Source of the DNA: Paragorgia papillata
Lineage: Eukaryota > Cnidaria > Anthozoa > Scleralcyonacea > Coralliidae
Assembly (NCBI GenBank): GCA_035771165.1
Contig: JAWNZC010000122.1
Coordinates: 1,388,001-1,452,000, forward strand
Length of the DNA stretch: 64,000 nucleotides
Reading direction: 5' to 3'
In this document: positions 11,301-40,429 of the stretch, one piece after another
Layout: every line of letters begins with the position of its first letter
Position numbering within the stretch: position 1 is the stretch's first letter
Made by a program: the position numbers and the translations under genes
Notes under the pieces: generated by a model
Told to the model about the DNA's origin: nothing
The model's input: the letters and a program-made list of their open reading frames with translations, nothing else
Database searches by the model: none

Positions 11301-12634
11301 AGCTGTTGTACAGCGAAACACCGTGTCTGTAGATTGAACTATATATATATATATATATATATATTCAAACAAACAAAGTGTTGTTCGCGAAATGTCAAAA
11401 AGTGCTCAATACTGTAAAGATAGTCAAAGAGCGAATATACTATAAGTGGGCTTACCTCAAATCGCCCAGCGTGAAACTGACAGTAGCGACCATCGACATT
11501 TGAGGTAAGCCCACTTATAGTATATATATATATATATATAGATAGTGAAATAAAAGTAGCGTGCTGCGTAGGCAGTGTAGAAACAACAATCGAAATATAG
11601 TAACTTAGGTTAGATATACTGCTGAAACACTGAGAACGTAGGAATCGAACGTTTCGAGAGAAGGCCCTTCGTCACGTTTCTCTCTGATGAAGGGCCTTCG
11701 CTTGAAACGTTAGATTCCTACGTTCTCTGTTTTGGCAGTGTATATCTAACCTAAGTTACTATATTTCAATTATATATAGATAGGTTGAGTAGGTTGTAAT
11801 AACATTTGGCAGAGTGCTCAATGGATACCCAGAGCATATTACACAAATGGAGGTAGAGTGACTCAACAAATTTGACTAAGCATATTTATTACTATTTAGT
11901 TTCGTACCACGAGATGTGGTACTCTTCAGATAAAACAGCCTAATGCCTGACAGCTAAAACTTACATCTGTTTGTACAAAATATTGTAAGTTTTAGCTGTC
12001 AGGTATTAGGCCGTTTTATCTGAAGAGTGCCACATCTCGTGGTATGAAACTAAATAGTAATAAATATGCCTAGTCAAATTTGTTGAGTCATTCTACCTCC
12101 ATTTGTATATATATGCATATATACTATACATGATTGTAATGTATTAAACTAGTTTAATAACAGCTATTCTATCTAATTTAAAATATATTCAGTGCAAGAA
12201 CCTGTCCAAAGATACAACATTCCCACAACGCTCAACAGCTCTCTGTATGTACTACATAAAACGTATACTGTTTTAGTTAGCATATTTCATAAATATATTA
12301 CATCAAACTACAGTACTTCAGCTTTAATACCTGTAAATTCCTACAAAAAAAAGCACACAAAAAAACCCCACTTTAATACGACGAATTACCAAACACTGCA
12401 CACAGACAGGTGTTTAGAATATTTTAACGTTTACTTTTAAACGTTATATAAAATCAAGTAACTATTAGCCTCATCATACCAGTTGGACATATCCAGAAAG
12501 AAAATACACCCGGCTTGGTTTAATTGAAAATCAAGAAGTCTTTGTAATTCATTGATTAAAACTTCACGATCTGTTGTACCTAAAGAACTAAACTTTGACA
12601 AGAGATCTTGATCTAGTTCAGTATCAACGTCCAT
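5325..12634 (-). CDS. ILRUN: ILRUN / C6orf106 orthologue (UBA-like + NBR1-like FW domain), 3' end not located
   Basis: Five minus-strand exons join without frame conflict: 12480-12634, 12331-12340, 9089-9236, 6664-6861 and 5325-5563, all with GT-AG ends, giving 250 codons. The N-terminus (MDVDTEL..LLSKFSSLGTTD, then INELQRLLDFQLNQAGCIFF) is the UBA-like domain of ILRUN. Exons 3-5 give the NBR1-like FW domain: AAIGAYYDF, ITIGEGEAVPP, FVKTWRLKNNG, GDQLG, IYQGQWRMCTPTGQYFG, DIIWVII, GLLGVTQQL. A proline-rich tail with EGNPFG follows. In mammals ILRUN dampens antiviral and inflammatory transcription by acting on IRF3 and p300/CBP; that role is transferred here only by homology. The human protein is 298 residues, so roughly one short C-terminal exon is missing. 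The start ATG (12632-12634) matches the family start. The introns hold several repeats, including three hammerhead motifs. Confidence 0.92.
5580..5845 (+). mobile_element. tRNA-like-headed SINE, copy 1
   Basis: The left end has a tRNA box-A-like stretch (GGTGGCACAGTGGTTAGTTC). The body (TTTGAGAAGAGTGCTTCCAG, then CCTCTAGGGAGAACAG) is the reverse complement of repeats at 54975-55268 and 57210-57447. The box B is better kept in those copies. Confidence 0.65.
5846..6240 (+). mobile_element. 5S rRNA-derived SINE, copy 1
   Basis: The head contains a 5S rRNA-like internal promoter: AGTTAAGCCCGGTTAGACGG followed by GGTTAGTACTTGGATGGGTGACCGC with GGGAAT behind it, as in the A, IE and C boxes of 5S genes. 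A shared non-5S body (ATGTGAGTAGAGTTGTAGTT..CTTCGAGGGTTTTTCGCCGG, then CCTCCCTCCATAAAATC) follows. At least four other copies are in the window. This is the design of a SINE3-type element transcribed by RNA polymerase III; it is not a functional 5S gene. Confidence 0.85.
6900..7095. mobile_element. Fold-back element, GACGAAGGG family, copy 1
   Basis: Near-perfect inverted arms (ATCGAAATATAGTAAGGTTA and its complement) flank a short centre reading CTCTGACGAAGGGCCTTCGC then TCGAAAC. Other copies lie at 11545-11775, 56250-56455 and 58870-59085. The centre resembles a degenerate hammerhead core (CUGACGA, short stem, GAAA). The outer edge in several copies carries the same AAGTAGCGTGCTGCGTAGGC block. 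Confidence 0.8.
7130..8740. mobile_element. Fold-back element (ACGAAAATTAAGTTTGTC family) with nested insertions
   Basis: The arms begin with ACGAAAATTAAGTTTGTCTT at 7150 and end with the complement near 8725. Inside lie two direct copies of a block starting TCTTTGCTATTATCAAACAA (7720 and 8432). There is also a nested palindrome (7825-8000, with GCTTATTAACCGAGTGCGAG and complement). That inner palindrome recurs at 16765-16895, 25895-26060 and 37612-37695. No protein frame. Confidence 0.65.
8733..9030. mobile_element. Fold-back element with TTACTGTCGTGGCAATA arms
   Basis: TTACTGTCGTGGCAATAGAAGC at the left pairs with the complement at 9004-9030. An inner pair (ACTTCCTGTTTTGAATT and complement) lies near 8828 and 8920. 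Probable MITE. Confidence 0.65.
9345..9795. mobile_element. Fold-back elements of the GGGAAATTAG(C/T)GATTAAAT type
   Basis: GGGAAATTAGCGATTAAATTTCCC near 9369-9392 pairs with the complement near 9450-9480. A second hairpin follows at 9565-9700 (TTTTCCCGTGCATGTTGATGAG and complement). Similar elements occur at 36085-36560. Confidence 0.6.
9825..10178. mobile_element. Fold-back MITE with arms of about 90 bp
   Basis: AGTTGAATGCCAAAATATTT at the left matches the complement ending near 10172. GAGGTTTGTATTTCCAAAATGG near 9873 pairs with its complement near 10090-10115. No coding potential. Confidence 0.7.
10533..10742. mobile_element. Short MITE with AAGCCGGGCATACACT / AGTGTATACCGGGCTT ends
   Basis: About 210 bp with inverted ends AAGCCGGGCATACACTG and CTAGTGTATACCGGGCTT. 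The interior repeats GTTTCC/GGAAAC motifs many times on both strands. Confidence 0.7.
11125..11345 (+). mobile_element. Hammerhead-bearing repeat next to (TA)n, copy 1
   Basis: A block of about 200 bp beginning CAACGCTCACTACCCTTGTGG (11134) and ending in a hammerhead and (TA)n. The same block is at 42472-42680, also ending in the hammerhead and (TA)n. No ORF of its own. Lies antisense inside an ILRUN intron. It may be a terminal piece of a Penelope-like element or a retrozyme-type element; that is inference. Confidence 0.75.
11290..11332 (+). ncRNA. Type-I hammerhead ribozyme, copy A1
   Basis: Stem I CUACA/UGUAG (11290-11294 with 11328-11332). Core CUGAUGA at 11295-11301. Stem II GCUGU/ACAGC with loop UGU (11302-11314). 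GAAA at 11315-11318. Stem III ACA/UGU with loop CCG, ending at U11326. The unpaired cleavage base is C11327, giving a classical GUC site. All conserved core positions of the hammerhead family are present. A second copy of the element keeps every one of them. Confidence 0.85.
11450..11540. repeat. Palindrome followed by (TA)n
   Basis: CTATAAGTGGGCTTACCTCAAAT at 11430-11460 pairs with its complement at 11498-11522; a (TA)n tract follows. Confidence 0.6.
11545..11775. mobile_element. Fold-back element, GACGAAGGG family, copy 2
   Basis: Same arms as 6900-7095. The centre is itself inverted: GAGAGAAGGCCCTTCGTCACG then CTCTCTGATGAAGGGCCTTCGC, TTGAAAC. Confidence 0.75.
11885..11934 (-). ncRNA. Type-I hammerhead ribozyme, copy B1
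   Basis: Read on the minus strand: stem I UUUAU/AUAAA; core CUGAAGA (11923-11929). Stem II is GUACCAC/GUGGUAC, loop AUCUC, seven Watson-Crick pairs. GAAA follows (11900-11903). Stem III is ACU/AGU with loop AAAU; cleavage base A (11890). It is in the same sense as ILRUN, inside the intron between exon 2 and exon 3. Confidence 0.78.
12015..12064 (+). ncRNA. Type-I hammerhead ribozyme, copy B2
   Basis: Stem I UUUAU/AUAAA (12015-12019 with 12060-12064). Core CUGAAGA 12020-12026. Stem II GUGCCAC/GUGGUAU (12027-12045) with two G-U pairs where copy B1 has A-U and C-G. GAAA 12046-12049. Stem III ACU/AGU. Cleavage base A12059. The differences from B1 keep stem II paired. Confidence 0.76.
12331..12340 (-). 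other. ILRUN: 10-nt microexon of ILRUN
   Basis: Exon 1 ends in phase 2 after MSN and TG of the Trp codon, while exon 3 starts in phase 0 with AAIGAYYDF. Vertebrate ILRUN has W-N-L-Q at this junction. On the minus strand a pyrimidine-rich tract ending in TTTTTTTGTAG is followed by GAATTTACAG and then GTATTA. The ten bases supply exactly the last base of Trp, then Asn, Leu and Gln, and restore phase 0. The fit in length, phase, residues and splice signals makes chance unlikely. Confidence 0.88.
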
Positions 12635-13260
12635 TATGACTCGATTAACAAATACAAAACAAGGTGAATGAATACAGTTCCACTACACTCAGTTTGCCTA
12701 GTCAGCCAACAATGACGTCATCTCGAATGAGACACGTGTGGTCGGAAGGTACGTCGAAACTCGAAACGTCCAGTCGGGAAGGGCTCGGAAAATATCGGAA
12801 ATCAACAGATTCTCAGAAGTTTCAGAAGTTATATATTTAGATGTTTTTTCGACTTTGGACTTTACAGTAATTTGCCATTAAGTTTCACCAAAAAGTTTTT
12901 TAAAACAACAGGGTGAACGAATTAAGAAATCGTTGAATTGTAAATTTTTAAATTATAGATCGGAAACTGTCGTAAGCTTTACCGATTTGTTTTCACTTCC
13001 GGTTCTTCCAGGAAAACCAAACATTTTGGTGAAAAGTATGTTGCAAATGATTGTAATAGTGTACTCTGTAATAACACAGCTTTTAGCCAACCTCGTACCC
13101 AGGGCTAGCGGCCATCTTGTTTATAAACGTACCTACTTGTCGTGTATGTTTTCTAGCGTCAATCAAACATTGTTAATTGTTTTAGTGGACAACCACTTGA
13201 GTACAACCGTACATCGTATTAAAGAATAGATCTCCTGACTAAAATCAAGCAGTTTCAAAC
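12635..13260. promoter_or_regulatory. Divergent promoter between ILRUN and harmonin
   Basis: The two start codons are head to head, 626 bp apart. The region contains a perfect CRE palindrome TGACGTCA (12713-12720) and an E-box CACGTG (12733-12738). There is no repeat invasion comparable to the flanking introns. An in-frame TAA stands seven codons before the harmonin ATG. Shared regulation is an inference from spacing. Confidence 0.6.
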
Positions 13261-33605
<20,345 letters not shown>

Positions 33606-33799
33606 GTGCTGTCGGTGTTTGACGTTATTGGTGTTTGCTATTGGCTATCCTACTGCGAATAATCGGGCTAAATTATTGTTTAGAATTTATTTGCGTGATA
33701 AGTAATGAGAACTGTGCATAAGAGTGAGCCCGCAGTTCGTTTTGCTGAATGTTTTTCATTTTGGCATGTGACGGTGACGGTTATTTTGAATGTGATCGA

Positions 33800-34171
33800 G
33801 ATGGTCATGGAGATGGTGATGATGATGGTGATGATGGTGATGATGGTGATGGTGATTGGGATGGTGATGGTATAGTGGTGATGGTAGTGGTGATATGATG
33901 GTAGTGGTGATGGCTGTGGTGATGGTAGTGGTGATGGTATAGTGGTGATGGTATAGTGGTGATGGCTGTGATGATGGTAGTGGTGATGGTAGTGGTGATG
34001 GTAGTGGTGATGGTATAGTGGTGATGGTAGTGGTAGTGGTGATGGTAGTGGTGATGGTTAGTGGTGATGGTAGTGGTGATGGTAGTGGTGATGGTAGTGG
34101 TGGTGGTAGTACTAGGTGATGGTTGGGCTGATGGTAGTGGTGATGGAGATGGTAATTGAGTTATCAACAGC

Positions 34172-34215
<44 letters not shown>

Positions 34216-34270
34216 CGATAAAAATAATAATAATAATATTAATAACAATAACAATAATAACAATAATAAC

Positions 34271-34305
<35 letters not shown>

Positions 34306-34325
34306 TAATAATAATAATAATTTGT
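33800..34325 (+). repeat. (GATGGT)n, (CAA)n and (TAA)n compound microsatellite
   Basis: GGTGATGGTAGT-type words to about 34160, then CAA to about 34215, then TAA/TAACAA. It is just 3' of the harmonin stop. Open frames here are repeat translation. Confidence 0.95.
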
Positions 34326-34739
34326 TAATCTAAATGTTTAATCTACTTCTTGTCATAGGCCTTAAATTCTTCTTACTGAAATGGTTAGACGATATTGGTT
34401 GTGGTTGATTTTTTTTCAAAAAACGTTATGGACAAAGCATCTACTTAAATTCTTCAAATATTTAATACTTCTAAAATACTGTTCTTTTTAACTTTACTAA
34501 ATTTAATATTAAATACTGTAAATAACGCTGCAAGAATGCTAAGTTAAAATTAGACAACTAATACCAACACCAACACACTAATACCAACACCAATATGTAT
34601 ACATGTTATTCTATTTAAAAGGTATTGGCAATAAAATTTAAGTTAGTTTAATTTGAAAGAACTCGTGAAATTGTAATAGAAGATCTTTTACAACTTTTTC
34701 GTGTCTTTCTTCGTTTGCTAGATATTTCAATTTGTTTAA

Positions 34740-35509
34740 GGTGGCTCGATAGGAAAAACCTATAAACCATCAGCTTCTTCCCTCTAAAACGTTTCACAGT
34801 GTAGACTTGTGTTTCGTTCCAGTTCCTTGCACAGCCCTAGTGTTACTCTTGAGTATTGGGGTGCACGGGTGGCGTGTGCTGTTAGCGCGCTGCCTCTCAC
34901 CAAAAAGTTAAGCCCGGTTAGACGGGGTTAGTACTTGGATGGGTGACCGCTTGGGAATGACCCCGTTGTCGGGCTTGGACTCATGTGAGTAGAGTTGTAG
35001 TTGATCTCTCCTGTGCTTCGAGGGTTTTTCGCCGGGTTCTCCGGTTTTCCTCCCTCCATAAAATCGACACCTAACATCTTAGCTGTGATCCGTGGTCTGA
35101 ACTGTATCGTATGGCGGCTGCCTGGAGCGCCTTTGATATGCCTCGACACGGCCACGTTGATCTGCGTCCTTCGCAATTCAGCCGCTGGCTGCAAGTAAGG
35201 ATGATTAGCCACCCAGTCATTTATCCTACCTTTATCCTTTATTGAAAAGTATTAGACAGTCCACGATTTTCAGGAGGGGAGAAATATTTGTTCTAGTAAG
35301 TTCAGAAATCCTAATTTGCATTAAATTTGCTTATTACAATAAATGTAATTTGTCCAGATACACAAATACTGCAAGTGTAAAACTTTTTAATTATCAGCAC
35401 TGACACTAGAGCTATGCAAGGAACTAGCATGAGGCACAAATGTACACTGCAAAACGTTTTAAAGGGAAAAATATATGATTTTTTTTTAATGTATTCCTAT
35501 CAAGCCACC
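34740..35509. mobile_element. TTAA-flanked fold-back element, GGTGGCTCGATAGG family
   Basis: TTAA at 34736-34739 and 35510-35513. Ends GGTGGCTCGATAGGAAAAAC and CCTATCAAGCCACC. The uninterrupted site TTTGTTTAATATG is seen in the sister element at 31558-31570. A second element of this family is at 48069-49976. Confidence 0.85.
34857..35240 (+). mobile_element. 5S-derived SINE, copy 3
   Basis: About 95% like copy 1 by eye: GGTGGCGTGTGCTGTTAGCG, AGTTAAGCCCGGTTAGACGG, then TACTTGGATGGGTGACCGC, and the shared body to CTTTATCC-type tail. Confidence 0.87.
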
Positions 35510-35889
35510 TTAATATATGTTAATGAGATGGGCTCTGGCGTCAGGAGCAGGTTACAGTATTTTTACACAAAGCAACATCAGTTATGAAATGTTCAGTGTC
35601 ACAAGGCGTTTTTATGTGCACAGTTTCAACTGATTTCGTTGAACAAATTTAGAGATATAACTGATTTTGCTACATGTGAAAATACTATACCCTGCTCCTG
35701 ACGTCAAAGACGATCTCATTTACATATTAAACAAATTGAATATCTTGAAAACGAAGAAAGATACGAAAAATGTGTAAAGGATCTTCTATTACAATTTTAT
35801 GAGTTCTTTCAATTAGACAAACTTAATTTTTGTTGCCAATGTCCTTTATCATATTTATTACTGTAATTTTGTTGAACTTACATATAATA

Positions 35890-36560
35890 ATAAGTACATT
35901 ATGTTGTAAACTTAAAAAAACTAAATTAATGTTAAAACGTGACAATACATAAATAACGCTGTTTAAAATTCAAAATTTTTCCATATGTAGTTTTTTACAT
36001 ATTATTAATGAATTGTCCTTTTTTTTAAATCTTTAATTTATTAACTTTAAATGAATTAATCATGTAATCACTAATTATAAGTAATACCATGACATGAGGG
36101 AGATTAGTGATTAAATTCCCCGAAAGCCGAGGGAGGTTTGTGGAAGTCCCGAGGGCGAAGCCCGAGGATATTTCACAAACCTCCCGAGGCTGAGGGGATA
36201 TTTAATCACTAATCTCCCGACATGTCATGATATTAGTTTGTAATACCATGACATGAGGGAAATTAGTGATTAAATAATGTCCCGGAAAGGTGAGGGAGGG
36301 ATTCACAAATCCTTCCGAGGCTTGAGGCGACATTTAATCACTGATTTCCCGACATGTCATGGTATTAGTTTGTAATACCATGATTATCTTATAATAATGC
36401 ATTTCTTTGTTGTGTAAAAGAGTATTGTTTGATGTTTGGTCATGCATGCTAATCGGGGAAAATTAGAAATTAGCCCTGTTAGCGGGGAAAATTGGGAGGA
36501 AATTAGAGATTAAATTACCCGGTGAGAACAAAAGAAACCGAGTCGATCATGGTATTAATG
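35890..36560. mobile_element. GATTAAAT(A/T)-type fold-back elements, three short hairpins
   Basis: TAATACCATGACATGAGGGA at 36083 and 36243 pairs with TCCCGACATGTCATG(A/G)TATTA at 36215 and 36347. A third, degraded hairpin runs to 36560. Same family as 9345-9480. Confidence 0.65.
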
Positions 36561-37440
36561 TATTAATGATGCAGGTAAACCTGATGAAACTACTCCGTGG
36601 GTGCCAAAATTTCCACGGAAGGCTTTTTGAGTTTCTGACTCATAATGTCATAAGGTTGGCAAGATAAAAATGCTTATGTCGTCACATGCATAATTTTGCA
36701 TATCGAAAATAATTCCAAGATGGCGGACAGCACGCTGAGTTTGGTCGAAATATTTCAAACCAAAACAGATACGGAAAAATTGTAAAAGGTCTTCTTATAC
36801 CATTTGACGAGTTCTTTCAAATGAGATAAACTTAATATTTATTGCCAATACCCTTTAAGTTATGAAGACGCGTAAGAATAGGAAAAAAACGCGTGAAAAG
36901 ACACAAGAAATGCTCTTTTTTTCAATAAACTGTACTTCTTTTTTGTAGATTCGATACAAAATTCTAGTTTCTTCAAATTTTGGCTCTAGATCATCATTGT
37001 GGTCGTCACCTCTCATCTTTCTGAATCTTTCCTATTTATTTTGGTCATACTCAAACCTTATTTTGTCAAGAATGGAAAACCTGGCAAGGGATATAATCAC
37101 TTTATTTAATGTCAAGTATTTATTTCAGTACGTAGATGTAGGATCTGATAACTAAATGTTTCCAGATCTTGTGTTTGTATTATGTTTTACTATAATTATT
37201 TTTGTTCCTATTTGGTTTTTGCTCTTAGTTTAGATTTTTCTCGGTGGAGGGTGCTAATCTTGGTATGCGTGAAGGTCACTTACACGCGAGTTTGAAAACG
37301 CATGCGAGAAAGTAATTTCGAAAATTGTTGATATATGTAACATTAATAATTCATGAAGAAAACACAAAGGAAATCAGTACCGTGTCTGTGCATGCTTTGG
37401 ATATTGGAGGAAGAAATTACATAAATTAAGCAAACTTTCA
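36560..37440. other. Intergenic, partial MITE end only
   Basis: 36765-36860 is a lone right arm of the TTGCCAATA element family (AAACTTAATATTTATTGCCA). The rest shows nothing I recognise. Confidence 0.5.
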
Positions 37441-37464
37441 TCTTGATTTTCTCTTAAAATACTG

Positions 37465-38080
37465 ATTTGTTTGAGATGCTATATATATCATACACTCGGA
37501 GGAGTGTTTTATCAGGAAATCCAAACAACTCGAAGTTTCAACAAACGTCTCGGTGTTTGGATATCTTGATGAAACACTCCTCCTCGTGTATGATATATTA
37601 CATCTATATGTATGTACCTCCTTCGTTGCTCGGTCTGTACGAAAACCTCAGGCAAATACTTCCCCGTACAGACCTCGCACTCGGTTAATAAGTGCTTAGT
37701 ATATACATATCTAAAACTCAATAACAATTCATTAGGAAAACACAAAGAAAATCCATGTTTTTGGCTTTTCCAAAATATGTCGTCAAATATGTTTTTCCGA
37801 AAAGCTAGAAGGTAAACCAGATTTCTGATTACGGTTTGGGTTTATGTTGTGGTTAGGGTATCAAAAAGATTGCTAAAATCTTGAGACTAACTGAAACTTG
37901 ATGACAAATTTGGAAGAAAAAAACAACATATTTGACAACATATGTTGGAAAAGCCGCGAAAGGACTGGACGGGTCCTTTTGAGTCATCCCTTTAAGCCGA
38001 AACCCTAGAATACTGGCAAAGCATTCTGGTAGTTGTAGTCACCCAACGCCATCTCACGTCATCGTGCAAATGGCCTATTG
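37465..38080. other. Repeat mosaic
   Basis: 37495-37590 is a hairpin (CACTCGGAGGAGTGTTTTATC and complement). 37612-37690 is part of the GGTCTGTACG palindrome family. 37760-38075 is the AATATGTCGTCAAATATG / CCCAACGCCATCTCACGTCA repeat seen near 3330 and 4430. Confidence 0.55.
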
Positions 38081-38842
38081 AGAAGAGCCAATCGCGTTCT
38101 AAAAGCTACAGCGGATTTTGACGGATGGTATTTAGTATTTTCCATTCTCGTACCCAGGCTTTTCCTGCGTGAAATAAACAAAGATGGCGGACATGATTCG
38201 GAGCAGTGGTGGATAAATTTGTTCAAATTTGAAGCTAATTATTCTTTAGTATTGTCAAGTAAAGTGCCTGCAAGAAGACTAGAAGATTCTTAGTCTTTTA
38301 AGTAAACCTTCTAGTAGTGGTGAAAGAAAAGAAGCGTTTTTAAACAACCAAAATATACATATACAAGGTCAAGGAGTGGACATTGAAATTTGAAAGAGCA
38401 CTGTAATGTGGAATGTCGTAAGTACAGTTGACTTAAACATTTTATGTATATTTATTAATAAATAATAGCATAGTTTCTCGCAAGATTTTTACTTCAGCTC
38501 CTTTGATAGTCTTTGAAAAACTCACTCGTGCATGTTCTGTTCCAAATTATGTCGAAACCATGAAATTTTGGCTAATTTTTCTTTGGCCAACACTGCCACT
38601 GAGTTGTTACAAAAGAAAACGTTCGTCTTGATGGGACTTTGCCTAATTACTCGGACTAGCTACTGGTGGTAGTGTGCGAGGGAGTGAGGCATTAAGTTCT
38701 TTGCTCCTTTCGCTTTTGGAGTTGCACAAAAAGTTGAACAGCTTTGCCTTTTGATCAAGGTGTTCAGTTGCACGCTGTTGGTCGGTTTCGAAAGTGACTG
38801 CCTGGCTTTGTAGTTTAACAGTGATCAGATGTGCCTGACAAC
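38081..38842. other. Intergenic with the inverted copy of the 32.7 kb block
   Basis: 38690-38830 matches 32600-32790 on the other strand. No start, splice or frame evidence for a gene. Confidence 0.45.
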
Positions 38843-39341
38843 CAGTACTGTGAGTAACTTTGTTACAAGTAACTGTAACTAGTTACTTTTTCTGAAGAAG
38901 TAACTGTAACTATAACTCGTTACTTTTTTAAAGAACTGTAACTAGTTACAATATTTCGTTCAAAAATGTGACTAGTATAGTTACTGCATGAATTGATATT
39001 CAGAACTGTGAGGATGTCATTCTTCCTTGATAATAAATGGTTTTGATATAATAATAAAGGTACATTATTTATGTACACATTTGACTATTTCTGCTTAGTG
39101 ACAACTATGTATTTAGGCATTTAGCTGTAAAAACATAATTATGGTACTGGTATCTAAAAGCTAGTAATTTCTTTGTTGATTCTAGTAACACAGACAATGG
39201 AATGTAACTAGTTACAAAATTTTTGAAGTAACTTTGTAACTAGTTACTTTCTTTTCATTGTAACTTTTATCGGTAAATAGTTACTTTTCTAACGATGTAA
39301 CTGTAACTAGTTACAAAAATTATGTAACTTTTACAGCACTG
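38843..39341. mobile_element. hAT-type MITE with 8-bp target duplication
   Basis: CTGACAAC occurs at 38835-38842 and 39342-39349. Ends CAGTACTGTGAGTAAC and the complement of CAGTGCTGTAAAAGTTAC are typical hAT termini. The interior repeats GTAACTGTAACTAGTTAC on both strands. No transposase. Confidence 0.85.
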
Positions 39342-39767
39342 CTGACAACTGTCTTAATTGTAAATATGTTCACCTGTGTGAAGTATGCTACTTTCCAGTA
39401 CGTAGTGAATGCCTGATCCAGGTGTCTTGTTTGATATAAAACAAACTACACACTAGATTAAATGCATAAATTTAATTATATCAACACTCGTATCTGAATA
39501 GTTTGTTTACATGACGTTTCTTGATGATCATAGTCCTAGTTCTTTTAATAGTGGCAAACATTTGACATTACAGCTTCTATCGAAAATCAAAATTGATTCA
39601 TATTGTTATATGAATAACAGATTATCCCCTTGTATATGGTTGAGTATGTGTTCCCCTTCTTGAATATACAGTACATAAATTTTACACTAAACATACAGTA
39701 TTGAATGACAGAAAAGTAAGCAGCCTAAAAAACACAAAAGGAACAAAGCCAATTTAAATAGACTTAA

Positions 39768-40315
39768 GGGACCGGTCATTATTTATGGAGGGGGGTGGGG
39801 TAAATAATTTACTTGAAAGAAAAAATAACTTTCAACCCCCCTTTAAGGCCTACGAATTTCAGGTGACCCCCCAGAAAAAATTGCTTTTATTTTTTGTGAC
39901 CCCCCCTCCAACAAAGCACAGTATATACTGTTATTTATTAAAGAGCACACAGCAGTAACTAGTCAATAGGTGATGCTGATAATGATCGGGGTTATTAACT
40001 TTAGAAGACTAATTTATTGACCTTTGCAGTTTGCACACACATTGATCATTTTATAAAAAATAACATGTTGAGTTTTATATTGTTGGCTATTAAAATAGAA
40101 AATGAAAGTTGTTCTACAAAAAATGTTAATGAAAGTTGTTCTACAGAAAATGTTACAAAGCAATGATTTTAAAAATTGAATGATTTATTTTTCAACCCCC
40201 CACATTTAAGGGCTTAAATGAAACATGACCCCCCTTTTTTGTAAATTAAATACTTCTGACCCCCCTCATTTTTTACCCCCACCCCCCTCCATAAATAATG
40301 ACTGCTCCCAAAGGG
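39768..40315. mobile_element. MITE with GTCATTATTTATGGAGGGGG ends
   Basis: GTCATTATTTATGGAGGGGGG at 39776 and its complement near 40275-40302 bound about 540 bp without coding potential. The interior carries ACCCCCC tracts near both ends. Confidence 0.72.
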
Positions 40316-40429
40316 GAAGACCTTTTCAACTAATAATTTTTTAGTGAAACTATATTTATAGAACTACAATTTGGGTCAGGCATGTCAAGTTACATCTTGG
40401 TGTATTACAAAAGTGCTAGTTTTACCTGT

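Larger units (their letters stand above)
11870..12085. mobile_element. Inverted-repeat element carrying a hammerhead in each arm
   Basis: The sequence from about 11855 is repeated inverted up to about 12105 (TTGACTAAGCATATTTATTA on the left; complement near 12050-12075), separated by a short centre near 11970. Each arm contains a full hammerhead (11885-11934 on minus, 12015-12064 on plus). It lies in an ILRUN intron. Confidence 0.8.
34619..35845. mobile_element. TTAA fold-back element (AAGGTATTGGC family) with two nested insertions
   Basis: Outer ends GGTATTGGCAATAAAATTTA and TAATTTTTGTTGCCAATG. It is split by a second TTAA element at 34740-35509, which is itself split by the 5S SINE at 34857-35240. 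Intergenic, 3' of harmonin. Confidence 0.8.

Noticed and set aside
38078..38293. Plus-strand frame with NRVLKATADFDGWYLV
   Set aside because: No family resemblance, next to dispersed repeats, no splice context.
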